Source: Hufsiella ginkgonis (GTDB taxonomy: Bacteria > Bacteroidota > Bacteroidia > Sphingobacteriales > Sphingobacteriaceae). Taken from it: a stretch of DNA of 64,000 bases. A program made the position numbers and the translations under genes. Every line of letters starts with the position of its first letter. Positions within the stretch are counted from its first letter, which is position 1. Where the stretch lies: the NCBI RefSeq assembly GCF_009834915.1, contig NZ_WVHS01000003.1, positions 881,558 to 945,557 of the forward strand. The letters are read 5' to 3'. Below are positions 1-7,713 of this stretch, piece by piece. The notes under the pieces are model-generated. The model did not search any database, was not told where the DNA came from, and saw only the letters and a program-made list of their open reading frames with translations.

Positions 1-500
1 TAATCGTCGATCACTACCTTGGGTACCGCCATCTCGTCGCACACCCGGTTAAAGAATACAATCGGGATACCCTTTCGCTGGAAGATCTTCAGGTGATCGA
101 AGTTGCGGGTTTCTTTGCTGATCGATACCATAATCCCATCCACGCGGTTGGCCAGCATCACCTTGGTATTGGCTACCTCGGTGGCGTAGTCGTCGTTCGA
201 TTGGCTCACCAGCACGTTGTAACCGGCTTTGGCGGCTTCTTCCTGTGCGCCTACCACCACCTGCGGGAAAAAGGAGGTGATAAACTCGGGTACCACGATC
301 CCGATCGTATAGCTTTTGTTGGTGATCAGGCTGATCGACATCATGTTACGTTGGTAGTCGAGCTGCTCCGCCAGCTCCAGGATCGCTTTCCGCGTTTCTG
401 ATTTTACGCTGGGGTGCCCGGTGAGTGCTCTTGAAACCGTCGATTTCGAGATATTCAGCTCCCTGGCAATGTCTTTGATGGTGATCTGGTGGTTTTTCAC
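1..500 (-). CDS. LacI-family transcriptional regulator (partial, 3' end off window)
   Basis: The minus strand encodes an N-terminal helix-turn-helix of the LacI/GalR type (ITIKDIARELNISKSTVSRA), followed by the periplasmic-binding-protein-like effector domain (SYTIGIVVPEFITSFFPQVV; VDGIMVSISKET). About 166 residues are visible and the gene runs off the left edge. I chose the GTG at 500; no ATG lies in frame just upstream. LacI proteins bind palindromic operators as dimers and release them on binding a sugar or similar ligand. The gene diverges from an exported oxidoreductase, and two operator-like palindromes lie between them, so it probably regulates that gene and perhaps itself. The ligand cannot be told. 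Confidence 0.9.
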   Translation of the reverse strand, partial: MKNHQITIKDIARELNISKSTVSRALTGHPSVKSETRKAILELAEQLDYQRNMMSISLITNKSYTIGIVVPEFITSFFPQVVVGAQEEAAKAGYNVLVSQSNDDYATEVANTKVMLANRVDGIMVSISKETRNFDHLKIFQRKGIPIVFFNRVCDEMAVPKVVIDD

Positions 501-541
501 GTCGTATGCAATAGGATTTTTACCCCCCGTTCGGGCATAAA

Positions 542-575
542 TGGGAGCGTTCCCATAATATTGGGAATATTCCCA
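542..575. promoter_or_regulatory. Twin LacI-type operator palindromes
   Basis: TGGGAGCGTTCCCA (542-555) and TGGGAATATTCCCA (562-575) are two 14-bp sites of the same form TGGGA-N4-TCCCA. The second is a perfect palindrome. Their centres are 20 bp apart, about two helical turns, which places them on one face of the DNA. They lie between the LacI-family gene and the divergent oxidoreductase, 42 bp from the LacI start. The first has a central CG, as is usual for LacI-family operators. The role as operator is inferred. Confidence 0.7.
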
Positions 576-715
576 GTGTTGCAAATATGGTAATTTATTT
601 TATTCCTGCGGTCATGCAAGCTTTTGCTCAACACAAACGTTTCCGTAACTTTTGTAAAGATTAGCACGATTTAGCTGAATTGCTTTTTTACCTTTAAAAT
701 CAAAATTTGCAAGCA

Positions 716-2125
716 ATGGAACATACAGATCGCCGTCATTTTCTTAAAACTTCACTCGTGGCAGGCGCTGCCACCCTGATCCTTCCGCGCTCGCTTTTTG
801 CCGGGAAAGCCGGCAGCCTGGTACAGATAGCCCAGATCGGCTGCGGACGGATGGGTACCGGCGATTACCAGGGTACGATGGAGCAATACGATCTCTGCCG
901 CATCGTTGCCGTATGCGACCTCGACTCCAAACGTGCAGGTATCGCAAAGAATTCTATTACACAGTTTTATCAAAAGAAAGGGGAGAGCCAGGTCGACATC
1001 AAGGTGTACCACGACTATAAGGAAGTACTTGCCCGCCCGGATATCGATGCCGTGATCGTGAGCGTTCCGGATCATCAGCACGCCGTGGTCGCCATTTCGG
1101 CCATTCTTGCCGGCAAAGATGTGTACGTGCAAAAACCGATGACCTACACCATCGAAGAGGCGAAAGCGCTTCGCACGGTAGTGCGCGCCAAGAACCGCAT
1201 CCTGCAAACGGGCAGCCAGCAGCGTTCAGAAAACCCGTTTCCTAATTTTCGCATTGCGAGCGAGGCGGTCAGGAACGGGCGCATAGGTGAACTTAAAACC
1301 GTGAAGATCGGGATAGGCCTCGATAAACTGAAGGGCGTGAAGCCTGTCGCCCAGACGCCGCCCTCCACGTTTGATTACGATCGCTGGCTTGGCCCGGCGC
1401 CCGAACAGCCTTATATTGAGGACCGTGTGCACCCGCAGGACAGTATTTCCGGTCGCCCGGGATGGATCACCACCGAGGATTTCGGTCTCGGCATGATCAC
1501 CAACTGGGGAGCGCATCACATCGACATCGCCCAATGGGCCATGGGCATGGAGCTGAGCGGCCCGGTGAGCATCGATGCGAAGGCAGGTTTTATGAAAGAC
1601 GATGTATGGACCGTGCACGATACCTACCACGTAGAGCTGATCTATCCCAATAAGGTGCAGGTGATCCTGGATGAGAAATTCCCTAACGGGATCAGTTTCG
1701 AAGGCACCGAAGGACAGGTTTTCTGCTCACGCGGAGCGGCAAAAGTAACCGCCAGCGATGGAAACGGGAAAGCCGGTGACGAAATTAAGGCACTTTCGGC
1801 AAGTAAGGAAAGCATCCTGAGCAGCCGCATCGGGCCTGAAGGAAAAATATGGATGCCTAGCCCTAACCACTACCGCAACTGGCTCGAAAGTATCATCAGC
1901 CGCAAAGACCCGATCGCCCCCGTTGACCAGGGCGCACGCAGCATGACCACTTGCGGCCTCTCGTGGATCGGTATGAAACTGAACCGTAAGCTGCGGTGGG
2001 ATCCTGTAAAAGAGCAGTTTATCAACGATTCGGAGGCAAACGCCATGCGCTGGCGTAAAGCCCGCAAACCGGAATACGATGTTCACCAGATCATGAAAAA
2101 TGCCGGCTTTAAATACAAAGCATAA
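716..2125 (+). CDS. Tat-exported Gfo/Idh/MocA-family oxidoreductase
   Basis: This 469-residue protein begins with a twin-arginine signal (DRRHFLKTSLVAGAATLILP), so it is probably exported folded to the periplasm. Next comes a Rossmann NAD(P)-binding segment (IAQIGCGRMGTGDY) and the family signature VQKPMTYTIEEAKALR, with the EKP motif present as QKP. The C-terminal half is the alpha/beta dimerisation and substrate domain. The ATG at 716 is preferred over an in-frame TTG at 707. Bacteroidota encode many such proteins in carbohydrate and inositol metabolism. The divergent LacI-family gene with operators between suggests sugar-responsive control. The substrate is unknown. Confidence 0.88.
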   Translation: MEHTDRRHFLKTSLVAGAATLILPRSLFAGKAGSLVQIAQIGCGRMGTGDYQGTMEQYDLCRIVAVCDLDSKRAGIAKNSITQFYQKKGESQVDIKVYHDYKEVLARPDIDAVIVSVPDHQHAVVAISAILAGKDVYVQKPMTYTIEEAKALRTVVRAKNRILQTGSQQRSENPFPNFRIASEAVRNGRIGELKTVKIGIGLDKLKGVKPVAQTPPSTFDYDRWLGPAPEQPYIEDRVHPQDSISGRPGWITTEDFGLGMITNWGAHHIDIAQWAMGMELSGPVSIDAKAGFMKDDVWTVHDTYHVELIYPNKVQVILDEKFPNGISFEGTEGQVFCSRGAAKVTASDGNGKAGDEIKALSASKESILSSRIGPEGKIWMPSPNHYRNWLESIISRKDPIAPVDQGARSMTTCGLSWIGMKLNRKLRWDPVKEQFINDSEANAMRWRKARKPEYDVHQIMKNAGFKYKA

Positions 2126-2152
2126 ACATTACCTTAACTGGCCCGCTTTTTG

Positions 2153-2160
2153 TACCTTTG
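2153..2160 (+). promoter_or_regulatory. Bacteroidota -7 promoter element upstream of ssrA
   Basis: TACCTTTG matches the TAnnTTTG -7 consensus of Bacteroidota sigma factors. It lies 74 bp before the mature tmRNA 5' end, which leaves room for a leader removed by processing. No clear TTG at -33 is visible, so the call is moderate. Confidence 0.5.
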
Positions 2161-2233
2161 TATTCCCGCAATAACTATTTGATATTTGCGGGGACGTAAC
2201 ATACTACGTAAACGCATAACATCAATCATTACC

Positions 2234-2598
2234 GGGCCCGACCGGAATTGACAGGATGGCGATACAGTTGTAAGCATGCAGCGCGTTGTGAGACTAGCGC
2301 TTTAATCTGAACTCTCAACTTTCAAACGGCGAAAATAACTACGCCTTAGCTGCTTAATTTAGAATTAAGTAAGCTTTTGTCCCGCTGGTCTTCTGTTCGG
2401 TCAGGCCAGCAACCGGGGCATCGAACGACGGAACTGGCCAGGGCGCAGGGTGTGTCCGCCCGGTAAGACAATCACCTAAGGAAAACGGTACAGGCGCTCG
2501 GCTGGCCTTCCCTTTCCCGACAACTAAATAGCCGATAAGCATGTAGAAAGCTTCATGTGTACCATGTTTGGACGAGAGTTCGAATCTCTCCGGGTCCA
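2234..2598 (+). ncRNA. ssrA: Transfer-messenger RNA (tmRNA)
   Basis: The 5' end GGGCCCG (2234-2240) pairs with CGGGTCC near the 3' end to make a 7-bp acceptor stem with one G-U pair. A T-arm (GTTCGAATCTC region) closes the 3' end, with discriminator A at 2598. CCA is not encoded. The tag frame 2328-2357 reads GENNYALAA and then TAA; its LAA end is the usual proteolysis signal on trans-translated proteins. The last 21 bases are the left copy of the prophage attachment core, so the mature RNA is intact while the sequence beyond it comes from the phage. The native terminator now lies at 57132-57185. Confidence 0.95.
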
Positions 2599-2601
2599 CT
2601 T
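2578..2601. repeat. attL core (24 bp)
   Basis: Identical to 57099-57122. It covers the T-arm and acceptor 3' side of ssrA plus the next three bases, the common target of tyrosine integrases that enter tRNA or tmRNA genes. Confidence 0.93.
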
Positions 2602-2614
2602 TTAAACAGTTGAT

Positions 2615-2643
2615 CGTCAGTAAGTTATCAAAACTTACTGACG
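2615..2643. repeat. Perfect inverted repeat between attL and int
   Basis: Twelve-base arms CGTCAGTAAGTT (2615-2626) and AACTTACTGACG (2632-2643) surround a 5-base loop. No T-run follows on either side, so it is not a normal terminator. It sits 14 bp from the attachment core and before the int start, where an integrase or excisionase arm site or an int operator would be expected. Confidence 0.6.
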
Positions 2644-2678
2644 TCACAACTGACGAAAACTTAAAGAAATTACTACCT

Positions 2679-3896
2679 GTGAAACCAAAATGGGAAGGCC
2701 CCTTCCTGTATGAACCCCCTAACGGAGATCTTAAAAAGGACTGGTTTGTCTGGCTAAACTATCAGCATCCGATCACCGGCAAAATGGAGCGCGCCGGCAG
2801 GTATAATGTCGGATTTAACCAGTACAAAACAAAAGCGGAGCGCCGGCAGCATGGTAAAGCATTGATCATAGTCCTCGATGAGCTGCTTAAGGACGGCTGG
2901 ACACCTTACGAAGAGTACAGCGTTTTTACCGCGCAGCGTAACACAAGCCTTGTCGGTCTTATTGATGACTATCTTGAACACTGCAAAAGTTCTGTTCCAG
3001 ATAGCCTAAGCGACAATACTTACCAGAAATACCAACAGCAACTTAATCTCTTCAAAGATTGGGTACTCAGTTCAGGCTATGGCAATGTTGATATCGGTGA
3101 CGTAAAGAAAGCCTTAGTCACGAGTTTTATGGAACACCATAGGGCAAAACGGGGTTGGTCTGGAAAGACTTACAATGACTACCTCAACAACATAACGACC
3201 TTTTTCAATTACTACCACAATAACTACGACGATCTTGTCGATAAGGTGCCAACCAGGAGCCTTTCCAGGAAGAAGGTTCACCACCCCGGGAACAAAGCCT
3301 GGAACGATTGGCAGTTTAAGCGCTTGAAGGAGATGATGCTCGACAATGGAGACCGGTTGCTATACACGTTCTGCAGCTTTATCTACTACGCTGCGCTAAG
3401 GAACGAGGCGGAAGCCATCTATCTTCGTGCCGGGGATTTTAATTTCCGCACAAAAACTTTGGTCATCGATTCTGGGACTGCCAAAAACAGAACGACGGAG
3501 TATATCCCGCTTTATCCCGATTTCCTGGACCTGCTGTATGAGCTTGGTATCGATAAGATGCCACCCGAGTATTACATATTCGGCAAGCCCCGGGATATTC
3601 GTAACCTTTCGGCAACGGAATTTAGGATCGGCGCACCGTACCCACTCGGTCAGGACTATTTCGCCGGTAAGTTCCGGCCTTACAAGGTAGCAATGGGCAT
3701 ACCGCCGACAGAGCATGGTATCTATCGTTACAAACATACCAGGGCGCAGCACCTCGGGGAAGATGGCGAGGACCTTTATAAGATCATGAAGTTACTTCGG
3801 CACAGGGATCTTGCTACTACCATGATTTACATGCGAGGGCTGGGAGTAGATACTCAAAACACTGATTACAAGAAAGGTCGTAATTTTAACGATTAG
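2679..3896 (+). CDS. int: Tyrosine-recombinase integrase
   Basis: The protein (405 aa from GTG 2679) has an N-terminal arm-binding region (VKPKWEGPFLYEPPNGDLKK), a SAM-like core-binding domain and a C-terminal catalytic domain. Catalytic residues can be placed at R241 (YAALRNEAEAIY), H353 and R355 (YRYKHTRAQH), H375 (LRHRDLATT) and nucleophile Y384 (TMIYMRG). The frame stays open back into ssrA, but a start there would lie inside the tmRNA; no in-frame ATG exists upstream, so GTG 2679 (or TTG 2613) is likeliest. It is adjacent to attL and should catalyse integration at the ssrA core. It is transcribed away from most phage genes. Confidence 0.93.
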   Translation: MKPKWEGPFLYEPPNGDLKKDWFVWLNYQHPITGKMERAGRYNVGFNQYKTKAERRQHGKALIIVLDELLKDGWTPYEEYSVFTAQRNTSLVGLIDDYLEHCKSSVPDSLSDNTYQKYQQQLNLFKDWVLSSGYGNVDIGDVKKALVTSFMEHHRAKRGWSGKTYNDYLNNITTFFNYYHNNYDDLVDKVPTRSLSRKKVHHPGNKAWNDWQFKRLKEMMLDNGDRLLYTFCSFIYYAALRNEAEAIYLRAGDFNFRTKTLVIDSGTAKNRTTEYIPLYPDFLDLLYELGIDKMPPEYYIFGKPRDIRNLSATEFRIGAPYPLGQDYFAGKFRPYKVAMGIPPTEHGIYRYKHTRAQHLGEDGEDLYKIMKLLRHRDLATTMIYMRGLGVDTQNTDYKKGRNFND

Positions 3897-3941
3897 CCTG
3901 CCTGAAAAGTCCGGAATAAAGAATTGCCGAAATCAAACCAT

Positions 3942-4247
3942 ATGAGGATGCTACATAATTTGCTAACTTTGTTAGTAAATTATGATTATATGATCCCATT
4001 CGTGGTTTGGCAACGAAAGATCGCTTTTAAATGGAGAGGTCGCTGGTATGTTCGTTACGTTTATAAGAGCAATAGCAGTGGAATTTTCAGCTGGACCCTT
4101 GTAACAGTAAAAGGAAGATACATTTTTCATCGTGCCCCTTCCGGCGATTGGGGTCAAACTGGCGGACAGCTACTACCTGATGATTTCGTAGTAGCTGTTA
4201 CTTTGGAAATCGAACGGATCGAGGTGAGACTACATCTGTTGAAATAA
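3942..4247 (+). CDS. Hypothetical protein
   Basis: I do not recognise this 101-residue protein. It has a short hydrophobic N-terminus and a basic, aromatic-rich core (IAFKWRGRWYVRYVYKSNSSG) with beta-like alternation, ending in charged helix-like sequence. It follows the integrase by 45 bp on the same strand. Its 3' end overlaps the convergent gene at 4198-4431 by 50 bp, which weakens both calls. Confidence 0.4.
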   Translation: MRMLHNLLTLLVNYDYMIPFVVWQRKIAFKWRGRWYVRYVYKSNSSGIFSWTLVTVKGRYIFHRAPSGDWGQTGGQLLPDDFVVAVTLEIERIEVRLHLLK

Positions 4248-4431
4248 GCGACATATCGAACCCAGTCTGAATTACCGGTCGAGACTCATTTGACTGAACA
4301 AACTCATGTGCGGGCGCAAAGTAAATTCGCCCATCATCTAACCCTATCTGAATCGTTGACAATCTACCAGAGGGAGTATATTCCTTTAAAAAGGTCCCCG
4401 TTTGTCCTGTTAACACGTGACGCAATCTCAT
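4198..4431 (-). CDS. Small phage protein, KOW/SH3-like
   Basis: The 77 residues begin MRLRHVLTGQTGTFLKEYT and continue with a short beta-rich segment (IQIGLDDGRIYFAPAHEF). This resembles the small SH3/KOW-like proteins found in phage genomes and is similar in layout to the protein at 38388-38600. It is the last gene of the leftward late operon, 11 bp after the 4443-5246 gene. The 3' end overlaps a convergent gene. Function unknown. Confidence 0.6.
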   Translation of the reverse strand: MRLRHVLTGQTGTFLKEYTPSGRLSTIQIGLDDGRIYFAPAHEFVQSNESRPVIQTGFDMSLISTDVVSPRSVRFPK

Positions 4432-4442
4432 TCACAAATATA

Positions 4443-5246
4443 TTAAAAACGAACGAGATCAACTCGTGTTTGCAGGCCCGGCCGCCATTCCTGTTCCTGG
4501 AAATTGTACTGGTAACTTCCCTGAAAGCTGAATCTTTTAAAATCGAATTGGATGCCCGGGCCAGCGGAGGTGGCGCCAGTCGTTAAATTGTAACCGGTAA
4601 CCCCTTGGACCCGAAGACCGAAGCGGGGCTCATTCTGAACGACTGATAGCCGCTTGACACCGTTCACAGTCGTCCTTGGGTCGTTACTGTAGATATCGAT
4701 GAAGCTCTTTTTTGCTCCAAGAAACCACCGGCGCTTCCAGTATTGGGTAATGTTAAGATCGGCGTTGTATTTGAAATCAAAGGATCCCCGGTCCGCGCTG
4801 TCAGTGGGATTTCCAGGCCGGTAGGCAAGATCAAGGTATTTATCGGAGTACGAATAAACTGGTCTTTTTTTTTCATCCAGTTCCATTTTCGCGCGCAGGT
4901 TATCTGCCTTCAGGGTGGTATTGATCAGCGTGAGATTTTCGATTTGCTTTTTAAGTATGCCAATGGCCATTGCTGTCGTGTCCAATATTCCGACGCTAAC
5001 TGCGGTAGTGCTTGCATGGCTGGCAGAGATAATATTTTCGGCCGCAGCTATCGTCACATGCTCGAGGCCCTCTTTATCGACTTTGCGGGCGATGATGGTG
5101 GCTTCGGCTTGCACAGTTTTCTTTTGTGCCAGCAACGCTTCCTCCTGTTGGTCACGAAGTGACTTCTCATGAAAAGCATAAATTATGGCTCCGACCGCCA
5201 GCAGTAAGCAGGCGATCACGGTTGCGAGTGTCCAGTGTTTCATCAT
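4443..5246 (-). CDS. Membrane-anchored coiled-coil protein of the lysis module, spanin-like
   Basis: The 267-residue protein has one N-terminal membrane segment (TLATVIACLLLAVGAIIYAF), then about 100 residues of coiled-coil-like sequence and a C-terminal beta-rich domain with alternating aromatics (FSFQGSYQYNFQEQEW). It ends in VDLVRF; a terminal phenylalanine is typical of outer-membrane beta-strands. It overlaps the preceding gene by ATGA and is translationally coupled to it, downstream of the endolysin. An inner-membrane anchor, periplasm-spanning coil and outer-membrane-like end fit a spanin that joins the two membranes at lysis. This role is inferred from layout; no known family was recognised with certainty. 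Confidence 0.6.
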   Translation of the reverse strand: MMKHWTLATVIACLLLAVGAIIYAFHEKSLRDQQEEALLAQKKTVQAEATIIARKVDKEGLEHVTIAAAENIISASHASTTAVSVGILDTTAMAIGILKKQIENLTLINTTLKADNLRAKMELDEKKRPVYSYSDKYLDLAYRPGNPTDSADRGSFDFKYNADLNITQYWKRRWFLGAKKSFIDIYSNDPRTTVNGVKRLSVVQNEPRFGLRVQGVTGYNLTTGATSAGPGIQFDFKRFSFQGSYQYNFQEQEWRPGLQTRVDLVRF

Positions 5247-5557
5247 CGTTTTATTATTTGTTTGGCCTCATTGCCTACCCGGTTCCTTACTAGGCTGTCA
5301 GTGTTTCTTTTGATCTCATTTATTATTCCGTTCTTCACGAGTAGCGCCTGCACCAGATCGTCCTTCTCCTGCCGAACAGTTGCAAGGTCAGACCTCAGCT
5401 GCGCTTTTTCAGCCTCGCAGTTTATATTAACCTGGTCAGAGGCCCCGCCGAACTTGTAGACGAAGAACCACATCAGGGACACGGCGATGATCAGCATGTA
5501 GGTACCCGGATATTTCGCGACCTGCAAAAAGGTTATTTTCGGTATATGATTTTGCAT
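5243..5557 (-). CDS. Small membrane protein of the lysis module (holin or spanin candidate)
   Basis: This 104-residue protein has one membrane segment (YMLIIAVSLMWFFVYKFGG) followed by a charged coiled-coil region (AEKAQLRSDLATVRQEKDDL). It lies 6 bp after the endolysin gene and overlaps the next gene by 4 bp. A single membrane span with a long charged tail resembles Rz-type or holin-associated proteins. No multi-span holin is visible nearby, so this is the best holin candidate, with low certainty. Confidence 0.6.
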   Translation of the reverse strand: MQNHIPKITFLQVAKYPGTYMLIIAVSLMWFFVYKFGGASDQVNINCEAEKAQLRSDLATVRQEKDDLVQALLVKNGIINEIKRNTDSLVRNRVGNEAKQIIKR

Positions 5558-5563
5558 GGCCCA

Positions 5564-6145
5564 TTACTTTTTTGTTAAATCAACCCGGCTGAACCAACTC
5601 ACTGCAAACGCTTCCTGACTGGGCGCCTTCTCCATGATTTCGATGTATCGGGATCCCTGCATTACGTTTAGGATTTTGTAAAGCAAAGCTTTATCCGGGT
5701 GACTGTTCAGGGCGTTGATCGTATAAGCTCCGATCTTACCGTCAATCACAAGATCGGGATATAGCCTTTGGTTCTTATTTGTGACATTCAGCGCGCGCTG
5801 GAGGTACCTAGCTGCTTGACCGGTACCCTGATTTACCCCGGTATCGAAAAGCTCATTCGCGATAGCTTGATCATTGATATCATTGAGCCGGTTAATCTGC
5901 CAATAGGAACTGTAATAAATAGCTTTTGCACCCTCGAGAATGAAATTATCAGCATTGATCTTTGCCACTGCGGCCGGCATCCCATGGTTTTTCTTGTGCT
6001 GATCAACCGCGTGCCATATTGAAGAATTGGGATGGTCGCGCCTGGTGATACCAAAGACGGTCTCTCCACCGGTGTCCAGCGGATTATTCGCATAGCCGCC
6101 TTCATGACCAATTGTTACCTGGAATGCTTTGTTGAAATCTGCCAT
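5564..6145 (-). CDS. Endolysin, glycoside hydrolase family 108 muramidase
   Basis: The 193-residue protein carries the GH108 signature HEGGYANNPLDTGGETVFGI near residue 15, whose Glu is the catalytic acid of this N-acetylmuramidase family. Its C-terminal half resembles the peptidoglycan-binding domain that accompanies it (DLVIDGKIGAYTINALN). It should cleave the glycan strands of peptidoglycan at the end of infection. The ATG at 6145 is preferred over an in-frame TTG at 6163. There is no signal peptide, so release would need a holin; two membrane proteins follow directly. Confidence 0.9.
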   Translation of the reverse strand: MADFNKAFQVTIGHEGGYANNPLDTGGETVFGITRRDHPNSSIWHAVDQHKKNHGMPAAVAKINADNFILEGAKAIYYSSYWQINRLNDINDQAIANELFDTGVNQGTGQAARYLQRALNVTNKNQRLYPDLVIDGKIGAYTINALNSHPDKALLYKILNVMQGSRYIEIMEKAPSQEAFAVSWFSRVDLTKK

Positions 6146-6204
6146 TGCTTTTGTTTTGTTCAAAGTTCATGCTGGAAAGGCCCTTCCGATAATTTAAGGG
6201 TGAA

Positions 6205-6222
6205 CCATCGGTCAATGATCAC
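6205..6222. repeat. Left 18-bp direct repeat flanking accessory gene
   Basis: CCATCGGTCAATGATCAC here is identical to 7424-7441. The two copies bracket the plus-strand membrane-protein cassette. Confidence 0.9.
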
Positions 6223-6312
6223 AACATATCCTCCGGCGAAATATTTTTGATAACAATTGTCCTATGTTGGAAATAAAAAATAATTAGATATATATTTAAA
6301 GAAATTATCTAA

Positions 6313-7248
6313 ATGAACGTTATTACTCGAATATTCAACAACAAAACATTTCTCGGTGCCGTTCCATGGATATCCTTTATAACTGGTTTGCTGCTTTTTC
6401 TCTTTGGAACCTTCGCAAACTTCGACGATGACCATTTCGCAGAATTATGGTCAGGGTTAGGAAAAACGATGCTTGCCGGGGCGTTATTCGCCTTAATGCT
6501 GAAGAGTATTCAGTTTATGGGAGTATTCAAGGAAGAGTTAATAGAAATAATTTATGACGTAAAATACTTAAGAAACCGGGTTGATCTGCCAGAATACTGG
6601 GAGAAAATCACTAAGGAGCTCTTGAAAAATAAATTTCCTGCAATTAGCCAAAAGGTCACAAAAGACGTCAAGGAAATTTATCTTCCAACCACATCCGTGC
6701 AATACTATGACAATTATAAGCAACATGTTAGTATAAAAGTCGTTGATGATGCAGAGGACATTGTTGAAGTTATACAAAAGACGAGGTTTACGATTATACC
6801 TGTTGAGCCGAATGAAACTTTTGTGCACCAATTTGAAAATACGATTCATTGCGGGGATTGCCCCGAGCTAGTGAACTTCGAAATATTGAAGTTTAAAGTA
6901 AATGAAAAAGAACAGCATGTATCCCACCAGTCCAGTTTTGAAAACAAGCGACTAAAAACGCGGTATGAAGTAACCTTATCCGGCAAATCGGGGTATAACA
7001 TTGAAATGGTTGTAAAAAAACGTTACCCTTTACGTTGTGATAATATAATTGGTGCGATAAGTTCTTATATTAGGCATAACTTTATGGTGCAGTTCCTACA
7101 TGCCGGATTAACACTCGATTTTATCGACATTGGTACCCTGCAGAAATTTAAAACAAACAACGAATCGCAGGGGTTCTTAGAGAAAGAATATCAGGGCATA
7201 TTGTACCCAAAACAAGGATATATCGCGATAATAAAAAAGATAAAATAA
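6313..7248 (+). CDS. Two-span membrane protein, accessory (moron) gene
   Basis: This 311-residue protein is not recognised. Two membrane segments lie at about residues 15-35 (VPWISFITGLLLFLFGTFAN) and 50-68 (GLGKTMLAGALFALMLKS), followed by a soluble domain of about 240 residues. The gene is AT-rich compared with its neighbours, lies against the direction of the late operon, and has its own strong terminator at 7357-7385. It sits between a tail gene and the endolysin and is bracketed by exact 18-bp direct repeats. This is the usual form of a moron expressed from the prophage. Two N-terminal spans with a cytoplasmic domain suit superinfection exclusion or another defence role, but this is inference. 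Confidence 0.85.
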   Translation: MNVITRIFNNKTFLGAVPWISFITGLLLFLFGTFANFDDDHFAELWSGLGKTMLAGALFALMLKSIQFMGVFKEELIEIIYDVKYLRNRVDLPEYWEKITKELLKNKFPAISQKVTKDVKEIYLPTTSVQYYDNYKQHVSIKVVDDAEDIVEVIQKTRFTIIPVEPNETFVHQFENTIHCGDCPELVNFEILKFKVNEKEQHVSHQSSFENKRLKTRYEVTLSGKSGYNIEMVVKKRYPLRCDNIIGAISSYIRHNFMVQFLHAGLTLDFIDIGTLQKFKTNNESQGFLEKEYQGILYPKQGYIAIIKKIK

Positions 7249-7279
7249 TTACTACTTTTGAAATATTAAACCAAACACT

Positions 7280-7336
7280 ATGGCCATCAGTGAAAAATTC
7301 CAGAATTTGTTATCAGATATTGATACCGGAGGATAA
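7280..7336 (+). CDS. Possible 18-residue peptide
   Basis: An ATG frame reading MAISEKFQNLLSDIDTGG lies between the membrane-protein gene and the terminator at 7357. A TAnnTTTG-like element (TACTTTTG, 7253-7260) stands 20 bp before the ATG. The peptide ends exactly at a double glycine, as bacteriocin leaders do, but nothing follows. It may simply be untranslated sequence. Confidence 0.2.
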   Translation: MAISEKFQNLLSDIDTGG

Positions 7337-7356
7337 GATATCCCCCCAATAATTTT

Positions 7357-7385
7357 AAGGTCACCAATTGGTGACCTTTTTTTTT
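7357..7385 (+). terminator. Rho-independent terminator of the accessory cassette
   Basis: A perfect palindrome centred on CACCAATTGGTG (22 bases, 7357-7378) is followed by an uninterrupted T-run to 7385. It closes the plus-strand cassette and separates it from the leftward tail genes. Confidence 0.9.
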
Positions 7386-7423
7386 GCAGCTTATCATAAT
7401 ACCCTGCGTGGCTTTAGCTAAAG

Positions 7424-7441
7424 CCATCGGTCAATGATCAC
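7424..7441. repeat. Right 18-bp direct repeat flanking accessory gene
   Basis: Identical to 6205-6222. This copy includes the last codons and stop of the gene at 7431-7712, so the other copy is probably the duplicate made when the cassette entered. Confidence 0.9.
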
Positions 7442-7712
7442 TTTTTAGCTGCGAAAGATATCTTAGAATTGCATCCTTTACGCAGACTATAAACGGGCAG
7501 GTGTCAGCGGACACCAACACCTCCAGCTGCTTGATTTGGATTTCACTAAGCTCGGCAGGATCATTTGCGTGAATGGACTGGGCAATTGGTAGCCAATCGA
7601 GCGTACGCGCGTGCTGGTAGATAAAATTTCCTATGGATTTGTTAAGGTCCGATACGTTAAGTGTTCTACCGGCTAAATCCATGATTACGATTTCTTTTGG
7701 GTCAAATTTCAT
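7431..7712 (-). CDS. Hypothetical tail-operon protein
   Basis: The 93-residue protein is not recognised. It is mostly helical by composition with no membrane segment. It starts one base after the stop of the large tail-tip gene, so the two are co-transcribed and probably coupled. Its end carries the right copy of the 18-bp direct repeat, which suggests that before the accessory gene arrived it was followed directly by the endolysin gene. Position suggests a tail or lysis-timing accessory role. Confidence 0.7.
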   Translation of the reverse strand: MKFDPKEIVIMDLAGRTLNVSDLNKSIGNFIYQHARTLDWLPIAQSIHANDPAELSEIQIKQLEVLVSADTCPFIVCVKDAILRYLSQLKSDH

Positions 7713-7713
7713 A

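Noticed and set aside
1144..2086. Minus-strand frames in the oxidoreductase gene
   Set aside because: They are antisense shadows of a well-supported gene.
2615..2643. Inverted repeat as a replacement tmRNA terminator
   Set aside because: No T-run follows the stem on the plus strand.
2354..2647. Minus-strand frame across ssrA (97 residues)
   Set aside because: It overlaps the tmRNA and attL; the sequence is explained by RNA structure.
2568..2678. Longer integrase starting inside ssrA
   Set aside because: The first 37 residues would be encoded by the tmRNA 3' end and the attachment core, and would differ in the phage before integration.
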